From the NCBI RefSeq assembly GCF_905203285.1, contig NZ_CAJKVK010000034.1, positions 1-19,388 of the forward strand: a DNA stretch of 19,388 nt. Direction: 5' to 3'. A program made the position numbers and the translations under genes. A model generated the notes under the pieces. That model did no database searches, was not told the origin of the DNA, and saw only the letters and a list, made by a program, of their open reading frames with translations. Shown piece by piece: positions 6,053-13,151 of the stretch. Within the stretch, counting starts at the first letter, position 1, and the number at the start of each line of letters is the position of its first letter. Source of the stretch: an uncultured Succinatimonas sp. Its GTDB lineage: Bacteria > Pseudomonadota > Gammaproteobacteria > Enterobacterales > Succinivibrionaceae.

Positions 6053-9004
6053 TTAAATATCCTCCTTGGAGGTTTCTTCAGCGTCCTTATCTTTTCCGCC
6101 GTTTAATTTTTCAATAATCTCAAGCTCGTCATTCTTATCAAGATTACGGGCATTACGGGTATGCTCATTTGACGCAACGACGTTCTCAGGTATTGATTGT
6201 AACGCAATTATGCTTTCACCTTCATATGGGCGCATCACGATTACACCGCCTGCAGTACGTCCGGGCAAAGGCAAGTTGCTTACCGGAGTACGTGTCATAT
6301 GACCTAAATCGGTAATGACAAGATAATCACTGTTAATGTCAGAGCGAACTACCCCTACAAGCTTTCCGTTACGATCCATATGACTCATGGTCTTAACGCC
6401 GCTGCTGCCGCGGTTCATGCGCAAAGGAATGTCAGTTAACAAAATACGCTTGCCGTAGCCGTTTGCCGTTACCATTACCGCTTCAGGATCTGTTTCGTCA
6501 ACACTTAACAAAATTAATGACACGGCGGTTTGTCCTGGTCTTAACTTAATAATGCGCAAAGCACCGCTGCCGCGTCCTGACGGTCTTATTCCCTGACCAG
6601 CATGACGATCGACGACTTTTACCTCACCTTCCGAGGACTGATCTTCATTTTCTTCAACCTCAGCTTCAACTCCGTCATCTTCGACTTCGTCATTTTCTGC
6701 AGTATCTTTCTTATTGTAGAACTCGCACATGCGGACGCACTGTCCGTCAGAACTGAACACAAAGACATCATCATCGCCGCTTGAAATCTCAGCTCCCATC
6801 AGGCTGTCGCCTTCACGCAATGCAATGGCTTTTATCGCCTGATCGTTTACACGCTGCATAAATGACTTAAAGGCACTTAGCTTTACTTTCTTTATGTAGC
6901 CCATAACGGTTGCCATGATGATGAAATGATTTTCATCAAACTCGGAAACAGGAAGCAAAGCGGTGATCTTTTCGCCCTCATCAATCTTAAAGATATTCTG
7001 AATGGGACGTCCGCGCCATGTTCTGTTTTCTGAGGTCGGCAAATCAAATACCTTAGAGGCAAAAACACGGCCTTTATCAGTAAAGCACATCAAGGTATCG
7101 TGAGTATTGGTCACCGCCATGCGGGAAATGAAATCGTCATCCTTAAGCTTTGCCGCCTGACGTCCTTTACCGCCGCGCTGCTGAGCTTCATAGGTGGAGA
7201 TATCCTGATATTTAATGTAACCTTCCTGCGACAAAGTAACGATAACATCCTGCGGAGCAATGAAATCGGCTTTGGATAGCTTGCCGTAATCTTCGGTAAA
7301 GTCGCTGCGGCGCTTATCGGCAAAAGCTTCTTTGACCTCAATAAGCTCATCACGGATGACTTCGTTCATGCGCACAGGATTATTCAGGATTTCAAGATAA
7401 CCCTTAATATTTTCAATTAAAGCCTTGTAATCGGCCTGAATTTCATCTCCGGCAAGATGAGTAAGTCTTTGCAGCTGCAAAGCAAGAATCGCGCGAGCCT
7501 GCTCTTCAGACAAATAGTACTTATCATCATGAAGTCCGGCTTTCGGATCAATTCCTGACGGCAGACAAATATTAAATCCTTCTTCAGTTCTTTCAATTAA
7601 AGAGGAAATCAAAGTACCGTCCCACGGCTCTTCCATTAAACGGCGGCGAGCCTCATCGGCGTTAGCCGAGTCGGTAATCATGTCAACAATCTTATTGATA
7701 TTGGCCTTTGCAACGATTAATCCTTCATCAAGGAATGCTTTACGGCGATCCTGACGCAACAGATAAACGGTTCGGCGAGTTACTACTTCACGGCGGAAGT
7801 TAATGAACTCACTTAAAATCTCTTTAAGCGATAACTGGCGCGGATGATTATGCACCAGCGCAATCATGTTTATCGGGAAGCTTGACTGCAAAGAGGTGCG
7901 TTCAAATAAGTTGTTTAAAACGGCTTCTTCATAAGCATCCCGCTTTAAATCGATAGCGATGCGAACCTGATTGTCCTTATCGGATAAATCATTGACTTCG
8001 GAAATGCCTTCGATCTTTTTATCGCGGACAAGTTCGGCGATCTGTTTTACGATGGCACTCTTGTTGACAACATAAGGAATTTCGTCAACGTATATGGTCT
8101 TACGACCTGACTTATCTTCCTCAATATGAGTACGGGCACGCATAATACAGCGGCCGCGACCGGTACGATAAGCTTCACGGATAACGGCATTGCCGACAAT
8201 AAATCCGCCTGTAGGGAAATCAGGTCCCGGAATATAACGCATAAGGTCGTCAAGACCTAATTCCGGGTTATCCAAAAGCGCTACGGTGCCGTCAATCACT
8301 TCGCCTAAATTATGCGGCGGTATATTAGTAGCCATACCTACCGCAATACCGGATGAACCGTTTACGAGCAAATTAGGGAAGCGGGTCGGCAGAACCTCAG
8401 GGATCTGCTCATTGCCGTCATAGTTAGGATAAGTATCGACAGTCTCTTTATCGATATCCTGAAGCATCATCTCGGCAATCTTGGTCATGCGTACTTCGGT
8501 ATAACGCATTGCCGCAGGACCGTCACCGTCAATATTACCGAAATTTCCCTGACCGAAAATCAGCGGAGCACGCATGGAAAACCATTGAGCCATACGCACG
8601 ATGGTTTCATATACTGCAGCGTCTCCGTGCGGATGGAAACGACCGATTACGTCACCGACGACACGTGCGGATTTTTTAGTCTGGCCGTTATGCCAAATTT
8701 TTAAATCGTACATATCGTAAAGCACGCGGCGATGCACGGGCTTTAAACCGTCACGGACATCAGGCAGCGCACGATCGACGATTACCGACATTGCATAATC
8801 GATAAAGGATTTTTTAAGCTCATCTTCAAGCTTTACGGTTGCCACATTGGCAGATACGCTTTGTGATGCCGTATCAATACCGTCATCAGAATGACCGTCA
8901 CTGCTATGCATTGTGCCTGCAGACGCAGTTACCTCTCCGTTGCCATCCTGTTTCACTGAATTTTGTGATTCCTGATTTAAAGAATCGTCGGTAATATCCG
9001 CCAT
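6053..9004 (-). CDS. gyrA: DNA gyrase subunit A
   Basis: Breakage-reunion subunit of type IIA topoisomerase, pairing with GyrB to add negative supercoils. At 983 residues it is about 110 longer than E. coli GyrA. The active tyrosine is Tyr168 in MRYTE (E. coli Tyr122, offset 46). The GyrA box QRGGKG (609-614) starts the C-terminal DNA-wrapping domain, which marks gyrase rather than ParC. Three additions stand out: a Ser/Asp-rich N-terminal extension of about 46 residues, an acidic insert at 766-799 inside the wrapping domain, and a charged C-terminal tail. In the quinolone region, HPHGDAAVYE carries Ala129 and Glu133 where E. coli has Ser83 and Asp87. The first ATG is preferred because AAGG lies 8 nt upstream; Met32 has no ribosome binding site. 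It is the first gene of the gyrA-serC-fadD-rnd operon. Confidence 0.97.
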   Translation of the reverse strand: MADITDDSLNQESQNSVKQDGNGEVTASAGTMHSSDGHSDDGIDTASQSVSANVATVKLEDELKKSFIDYAMSVIVDRALPDVRDGLKPVHRRVLYDMYDLKIWHNGQTKKSARVVGDVIGRFHPHGDAAVYETIVRMAQWFSMRAPLIFGQGNFGNIDGDGPAAMRYTEVRMTKIAEMMLQDIDKETVDTYPNYDGNEQIPEVLPTRFPNLLVNGSSGIAVGMATNIPPHNLGEVIDGTVALLDNPELGLDDLMRYIPGPDFPTGGFIVGNAVIREAYRTGRGRCIMRARTHIEEDKSGRKTIYVDEIPYVVNKSAIVKQIAELVRDKKIEGISEVNDLSDKDNQVRIAIDLKRDAYEEAVLNNLFERTSLQSSFPINMIALVHNHPRQLSLKEILSEFINFRREVVTRRTVYLLRQDRRKAFLDEGLIVAKANINKIVDMITDSANADEARRRLMEEPWDGTLISSLIERTEEGFNICLPSGIDPKAGLHDDKYYLSEEQARAILALQLQRLTHLAGDEIQADYKALIENIKGYLEILNNPVRMNEVIRDELIEVKEAFADKRRSDFTEDYGKLSKADFIAPQDVIVTLSQEGYIKYQDISTYEAQQRGGKGRQAAKLKDDDFISRMAVTNTHDTLMCFTDKGRVFASKVFDLPTSENRTWRGRPIQNIFKIDEGEKITALLPVSEFDENHFIIMATVMGYIKKVKLSAFKSFMQRVNDQAIKAIALREGDSLMGAEISSGDDDVFVFSSDGQCVRMCEFYNKKDTAENDEVEDDGVEAEVEENEDQSSEGEVKVVDRHAGQGIRPSGRGSGALRIIKLRPGQTAVSLILLSVDETDPEAVMVTANGYGKRILLTDIPLRMNRGSSGVKTMSHMDRNGKLVGVVRSDINSDYLVITDLGHMTRTPVSNLPLPGRTAGGVIVMRPYEGESIIALQSIPENVVASNEHTRNARNLDKNDELEIIEKLNGGKDKDAEETSKEDI

Positions 9005-9040
9005 GAAAAGTACCTTAATAAGATGGGATCGTAAATCTTC

Positions 9041-9072
9041 AAAAAATCAGCGTCATTTGTAAGACGCTTTTT
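9041..9072. promoter_or_regulatory. Terminator-like hairpin in the gyrA leader (possible attenuator)
   Basis: AGCGTC (9049-9054) and GACGCT (9063-9068) form a 6-bp stem with an 8-nt loop. Read on the minus strand it is followed, after two bases, by six T (9046-9041), and it sits about 45 nt before the gyrA ATG, inside the probable leader. Read on the plus strand it is followed directly by five T, so it could also stop transcripts approaching rdgC. It is sequence-symmetric and either or both uses are possible. Confidence 0.5.
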
Positions 9073-9092
9073 CACTTTGTCTTGTGACAAGT

Positions 9093-9122
9093 ATTTTAAG
9101 CACGGGGAAATTTACTTTGTAA
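9093..9122 (-). promoter_or_regulatory. Weak candidate gyrA promoter
   Basis: On the minus strand TAAAAT (9098-9093) could be a -10 box, with TTACAA about 18 bp upstream as a poor -35. A start near 9086 would give a leader of about 80 nt containing the hairpin at 9049-9068. The -35 part overlaps the inverted repeat 9109-9129, so a bound protein there would affect it. Confidence 0.3.
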
Positions 9123-9129
9123 GTAAATT
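9109..9129. repeat. Perfect inverted repeat between gyrA and rdgC
   Basis: Two 9-bp arms, AATTTACTT (9109-9117) and AAGTAAATT (9121-9129), flank TGT with no mismatch. It has no T run, so an operator is more likely than a terminator. A shorter perfect palindrome, CTTGTGACAAG, lies nearby at 9081-9091. The binding protein is unknown. Confidence 0.45.
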
Positions 9130-9258
9130 AACCAAAACTAAAAATCTTTGATAACGCACTAATTTTTATATGAAATTAATGCCGAAAACAACTTAGCATT
9201 CTAGCATTTTTCTCATTTTTAAGCAATTTTTACCCATAGAAACGCACTTAAAAAAAGG

Positions 9259-9264
9259 TACAAT
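9259..9264 (+). promoter_or_regulatory. Possible -10 box of rdgC
   Basis: TACAAT lies 39 bp before the rdgC ATG. No convincing -35 box is present at the expected spacing, so this is a weak call. Confidence 0.3.
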
Positions 9265-9302
9265 AAGTATCTTAAAAACAAAGCAAAAAAAGAGGATTGA
9301 GC

Positions 9303-10217
9303 ATGTGGTTTAAAAATGCCAGAATTTATCGTCTTGAACTTAGTGAAGAGATCAAAAATTATTTTAAAAATGAAGAACTTTTAGAAAAAACCATCAGTGA
9401 AAAAGCTTTTCGTCCCTGCATGGCTCAGGAAGTCTCCACTTTAGGATTTGCACCGATTTTCGGCAAGAACGCTAAGGCTTTCACTTTCTCCAATGCACAC
9501 AATCACTTTTTTAAGATTTTAGAAGAAAATAAGCTTTTACCGGCCTCAGTTATTAAAAACGAACTGGATGAAGAAATCGAGAATAAGGAAATAGCATTAA
9601 AACGGGAACTGCGTAAAAATGAAAAGCAAGCGCTTAAAACCGCAGTCGTTAATAAGCTTTTAGCACAAGCCTTTTCAGCCCGCCGTGAACTTTTAATCTG
9701 CGTTAATTCAGAAAAAGGCTATGTGGCGGTATCTGTATCATCGGCAAAGCGTGCCGAACGTGCCATAGCCATGCTAAGAGAGGCTTTTTCAACATTTCCG
9801 GCCAAATGCTTTCAACCTCGCTGTGTGGTTGAAGATCGCATGACGGCTTGGATTTCAAATAACGATCTGCCTAATGTTTTTACTCTTGGCAACGACGCAA
9901 CCTTAAAAAGCACTGATGATGAAGGCGGAACCGTTAAAGTATCAAAAGAAGATTTAAACTCCGATGAAATTGCCGTGCATATAAATGCCGGCAAAGTAAT
10001 CACCGATTTGCAGCTTATTTTTGAAGACACAGTTATGTGCGTGCTTTCTTCTGACTTAACGGTTAAAAGAATGCGTCCGCTTGATCAATTCCTTGAAAAA
10101 AACCTGCCGGAAAAATCAGACGATGCCGTTGCCGACATGGCAGCTCATTTATGTCTGCAAGGAGAAGTTTTAACTTCATTAATTGATAGTATTTCAGAGA
10201 TTTTTGATTGTGAATAA
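9303..10217 (+). CDS. rdgC: Recombination-associated protein RdgC
   Basis: Ring-forming, nucleoid-associated double-stranded DNA-binding protein that limits RecA filament formation. The protein begins MWFKNARIYRL, matching the E. coli start MLWFKNLMVYRL, and keeps family features such as ELLICVNSEKGYVAVS followed by SAKRAE, and the HINAGKVITDL segment. Length is 304 residues (E. coli 303). ATG 9303 is chosen over the in-frame TTG at 9297 because AGAGG (9291-9295) is 7 nt from the ATG but touches the TTG. Its last codons overlap the start of trhP by 8 bp, suggesting a two-gene transcript. It is divergent from gyrA, so a single 298-bp region controls both. Confidence 0.93.
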   Translation: MWFKNARIYRLELSEEIKNYFKNEELLEKTISEKAFRPCMAQEVSTLGFAPIFGKNAKAFTFSNAHNHFFKILEENKLLPASVIKNELDEEIENKEIALKRELRKNEKQALKTAVVNKLLAQAFSARRELLICVNSEKGYVAVSVSSAKRAERAIAMLREAFSTFPAKCFQPRCVVEDRMTAWISNNDLPNVFTLGNDATLKSTDDEGGTVKVSKEDLNSDEIAVHINAGKVITDLQLIFEDTVMCVLSSDLTVKRMRPLDQFLEKNLPEKSDDAVADMAAHLCLQGEVLTSLIDSISEIFDCE

Positions 10218-11445
10218 ACCAGAACTTTTAGCTCCTGCAGGAAGCTTTGAACATTTAAAAATGGCTGCGGCATACGGTGCCGATGCAGTCTATGCCGGTA
10301 TTCCCCGCTGGTCGCTGCGCGTTCGCGGCAACGGATTTACCCGTGAAGATTTTGCCAAAGGAATTAATCATCTGCACGAACGCGGCAAGAAATTTTTTGC
10401 CGTATTAAACGTAATTCCGCACATGAGAAGAACGCAGTCATTTATTCCTGCACTTGATGAAGTGGCGGCATTAAAACCTGATGCTTTCATCATGGCAGAT
10501 CCGGGTCTTATCATGTTAGCCCGTGAGCGCCATCCTGATATTCCTATCCATCTTTCCGTTCAGGCCAATACCGTAAACTCGGGAACCGTAAAATTCTGGC
10601 AGAAAATCGGTATTACCCGCTGCATTCTCGCCCGTGAGCTTACACTTCAGGAAATTGCCATGATCCGTGATGATTGTCCTGATATGGAGCTTGAGGTGTT
10701 CGTGCACGGAGCTTTGTGCATCGCAGTATCGGGACGCTGTCTTATCTCAGGACTGCTTGCCCGTCGTGATGCCAACGTCGGTGCTTGTACCAATTCCTGC
10801 CGCTGGGGATATAACGTGCGCTCCCTATACGCGGAAATCGAAGAAAGCTCCAAACGCCAAGGCGAATGGATGCCGATAGAAGAGGATGAACACGGATCTT
10901 ATCTTTTAAACTCAAAAGATTTATGCGCTCTGCCTTTAATTAAACGTTTAATGGATATCGGAGTTGACTCGCTTAAAATTGAAGGCCGTTCCCGCTCTCC
11001 TTTTTACTCAGGAGCAGTAAGCCGTGCTTATCGTCTTGCAATTGACAGCATTGCAGCAGGCGGCGAGATCCCTGATGAATCATTTGAAATAGTCAACTCA
11101 ATTCCATCCCGCGGTTACACTACTGGTCTTCTTGAGGTTCATCGTCCTAATGAAACGCAGGAATATACCACCAATTCTCCGACCCACGGCAATTGGATGA
11201 TCGTAGGCGCAATTGAAGAGCAAAAGGACGAAAGGCTTTACATTAAAGTTAAAAACCGTTTTACCAAAGACGATAAATTAATTCTTTTCACGCCTAAAGG
11301 TCAAATCCTGCTTGACGGCAATACCATGCTGGATAAACACGGAAAGCCTTGCGAACTTGCCCCGGGTGACGGATATTACGTAAGTCTTTCCTTAAAAGAG
11401 CCTGTAGATATATCTACTGCCGTACTGTTAAGAGCTAACCGCTAA
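10210..11445 (+). CDS. trhP: Prephenate-dependent tRNA uridine(34) hydroxylase, U32 peptidase-like
   Basis: Member of the U32 'peptidase' family, orthologous to E. coli YegQ/TrhP, which makes 5-hydroxyuridine at the wobble position of tRNA and is thought to carry an iron-sulfur cluster. KPELLAPAGS, the segment FVHGALC...GRC and ACTNSCRW are diagnostic. Cysteines 170, 177, 193 and 197 (plus 239) are candidate cluster ligands. GTG 10210 gives the N-terminus VNKPELL seen in the family (E. coli MFKPELL), with a weak CAGAGA upstream; the TTG further upstream at 10183 would add residues absent from relatives. At 411 residues it is about 40 shorter than E. coli TrhP, because a loop after the CRW motif is missing. 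It overlaps rdgC by 8 bp. Confidence 0.92.
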   Translation: MNKPELLAPAGSFEHLKMAAAYGADAVYAGIPRWSLRVRGNGFTREDFAKGINHLHERGKKFFAVLNVIPHMRRTQSFIPALDEVAALKPDAFIMADPGLIMLARERHPDIPIHLSVQANTVNSGTVKFWQKIGITRCILARELTLQEIAMIRDDCPDMELEVFVHGALCIAVSGRCLISGLLARRDANVGACTNSCRWGYNVRSLYAEIEESSKRQGEWMPIEEDEHGSYLLNSKDLCALPLIKRLMDIGVDSLKIEGRSRSPFYSGAVSRAYRLAIDSIAAGGEIPDESFEIVNSIPSRGYTTGLLEVHRPNETQEYTTNSPTHGNWMIVGAIEEQKDERLYIKVKNRFTKDDKLILFTPKGQILLDGNTMLDKHGKPCELAPGDGYYVSLSLKEPVDISTAVLLRANR

Positions 11446-11452
11446 ACACGAA

Positions 11453-11483
11453 AAGGCCTCCTGATGTTATGTCAGGAGGACTT
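11453..11483 (-). terminator. Terminator hairpin between convergent trhP and yciO
   Basis: CCTCCTGA (11457-11464) pairs with TCAGGAGG (11472-11479), and after one G-A mismatch three more base pairs extend the stem. On the minus strand it is followed by CCTTTTCG, so it can end yciO transcription. On the plus strand no T run follows, so it is at best a weak terminator for trhP. The AGGAGG in it is part of the stem, not a ribosome binding site. Confidence 0.6.
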
Positions 11484-11563
11484 AAAAGAATTTCTTGATT
11501 CTTAATACTTTTTCTTTTGATGGTCTAAAAATATTTTTGACAATAAAAAGACCGATAAATTAC

Positions 11564-12187
11564 TTAACTAAAAGGCGTAGGATCGCCTCTGCCTACACGT
11601 CTTATAACCGGCATATCATCTTCAAAACGAATAACGGTAGTGGGCATCGCATCAAGCACGCCACCGTCAACGATAACATCTACTATAGATCCGATTTCAT
11701 CGTTAATGGTTATCGGATCGTTCTCAGGCTCTTCATGATCGGGAAGAATAAGAGAACAGCTTAAAAGCGGCTCAGAGCATTCATTGAGCAAAGCCTCAAT
11801 AATAGCACCTGACGGAACGCGAATGCCGATAGTACGCTTTTTTTCATTCATTAAGCGTCTTGGTACTTCTTTAGTTGCGGGCAATATGAAAGTGTAAGCT
11901 CCCGGGGTGTTGTTCTTAAGCAGACGAAATACGTTATTGCTTACTTTTGCATAGGTTGAAAGCTCGGAAAGATCGCGGCAAATCAAGGTGAAATTATGTT
12001 TTTTACTTATTTTGCGAATAGCGGCAATTCTTTCCATCGCATTTTTGTCACCGATATTGCAGCACAAAGCATAGGCAGAGTCCGTAGGAATAACGCCGAC
12101 ACCGCCCGATTCAATAATTGAGCAGGCTTTCTTAATAAAGCGCGGCTGCGGATTATCAGGATGAATAGATATAAATTCTGCTGTCAT
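11564..12187 (-). CDS. yciO: YciO, Sua5/YciO/YrdC-family protein
   Basis: A 207-residue protein of the YrdC fold that aligns end to end with E. coli YciO (206), including IHPDNPQ near the start, PTD at 34-36, HNFTLICRDLSEL around 64-75, the NNTPGAYTFIL segment and KKRTIGIRVP. Relatives TsaC and Sua5 make threonylcarbamoyl-AMP for the tRNA t6A modification; YciO keeps the nucleotide-binding pocket, but its physiological role is uncertain, so it should not be called TsaC. The ribosome binding site is weak. It lies 118 bp after rnm on the same strand, and no clear terminator separates them, so co-transcription is possible. Confidence 0.93.
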   Translation of the reverse strand: MTAEFISIHPDNPQPRFIKKACSIIESGGVGVIPTDSAYALCCNIGDKNAMERIAAIRKISKKHNFTLICRDLSELSTYAKVSNNVFRLLKNNTPGAYTFILPATKEVPRRLMNEKKRTIGIRVPSGAIIEALLNECSEPLLSCSLILPDHEEPENDPITINDEIGSIVDVIVDGGVLDAMPTTVIRFEDDMPVIRRVGRGDPTPFS

Positions 12188-12305
12188 AACAAATACTCGT
12201 TTTTATAATTTTTTCATTTTAAATTTTAAGTTCTTCAAAGCGTCATTAGAATAGCCAAAAAGCTCCCGAATGTCACGGACAGAACTTGAACCAAGTCTTT
12301 AAAAA

Positions 12306-13151
12306 TTAAAAAGAGTAAGGCTTTGCTTGAGGACATGTCCACACCGGGATAATACCTTCAGGCAAATCAATATTACGTCCGATATCGCGGTACGGTCCTT
12401 CACTATGAAAATCAGAACCAACCGAACCTAACATCTCATACTGACGGCATAAGCTTGCCAAATAATCTCTATCGTTTAATCCCTGCTGACAGGATGAAAC
12501 TTCAAGAGCGATACCGCCGCAGTCTTTAAACTCTTCAATAAGCTTGCGCAGCTTGGTATTGGTCAAATCATAACGGCGGGGATGAGCAAGCACCGCGACA
12601 CCGCCTGACTTTTTTATCGCCTCAACGGCAGTCCCTATTTCCATCCACTCGGTGCAAACATACGCGCGTTTTCCCTTCTTTAAAAAAGCATTAAACGCAT
12701 CATCCGTAGAAGAAGCTCCGCCTACGCTTACCAAAAAACGTGCGTAATTACCGCGAGTAATGATTGCGCCGTCACCTGCCATAGCCTTTGTCCGTTCATA
12801 AGCATCAGGAAAACCTATTCTGCTTAATTTATAGCCGATTTTTTCAGCTCGCTCGATACGTTTGCCGTTCTGTTCTTTGACAAGATTAAGCATATAAGAA
12901 CATTTAGGGTCGATAAAAAGACCGACGATATGAATTTGCTGATGCTGCCAGGTAGTTGAGATCTCAATTCCGGGAATAATGCTGATACGCCCGCAGGCAG
13001 CGTCTTGCGCCGCTTTAATTCCTTTTACCGTATCATGATCGGTTATGGCAAGATGAGTAAGTTTATAATTGACGGCTCTTTCCACCACGCCTTCAGGTGA
13101 AAACGCTCCGTCGGACGCATTAGTATGACAATGTAAATCAATAAAACTCAT
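12306..13151 (-). CDS. rnm: PHP-domain 5'-3' exoribonuclease RNase AM
   Basis: Orthologue of E. coli YciV/Rnm, a metal-dependent PHP-family enzyme reported to trim the 5' ends of ribosomal RNAs and to act on short 5'-phosphorylated RNA or phosphoadenosine substrates. Metal-binding motifs are DLHCHT (5-10), DHD (38-40), LAHPRRY with His190, and SDFH (246-249). The start is taken at ATG 13151 (281 residues) rather than at the ATG ten codons earlier. AAGG stands 7 nt before it, the protein then begins MSFIDLHCHT like its relatives, and the ATG overlaps the uup stop as ATGA. This overlap makes it the last gene of rlmL-rlmK-uup-rnm, all RNA-related. Confidence 0.93.
   Translation of the reverse strand: MSFIDLHCHTNASDGAFSPEGVVERAVNYKLTHLAITDHDTVKGIKAAQDAACGRISIIPGIEISTTWQHQQIHIVGLFIDPKCSYMLNLVKEQNGKRIERAEKIGYKLSRIGFPDAYERTKAMAGDGAIITRGNYARFLVSVGGASSTDDAFNAFLKKGKRAYVCTEWMEIGTAVEAIKKSGGVAVLAHPRRYDLTNTKLRKLIEEFKDCGGIALEVSSCQQGLNDRDYLASLCRQYEMLGSVGSDFHSEGPYRDIGRNIDLPEGIIPVWTCPQAKPYSF

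Noticed and set aside
9297..9302. TTG start for rdgC, adding two residues
   Set aside because: It almost touches the AGAGG ribosome binding site; ATG 9303 has correct spacing and gives the family N-terminus.
10183..10209. TTG start for trhP nine codons upstream
   Set aside because: The added residues are unlike relatives and the nearest purine-rich site is too far away; GTG 10210 fits better.
11472..11479. AGGAGG as a ribosome binding site
   Set aside because: It is one arm of a perfect 8-bp hairpin with no start codon at the right distance.
11495..11764. Plus-strand ORF of 89 codons overlapping the end of yciO
   Set aside because: Mostly antisense to yciO codons, with low-complexity AT-rich sequence before it and no family match.
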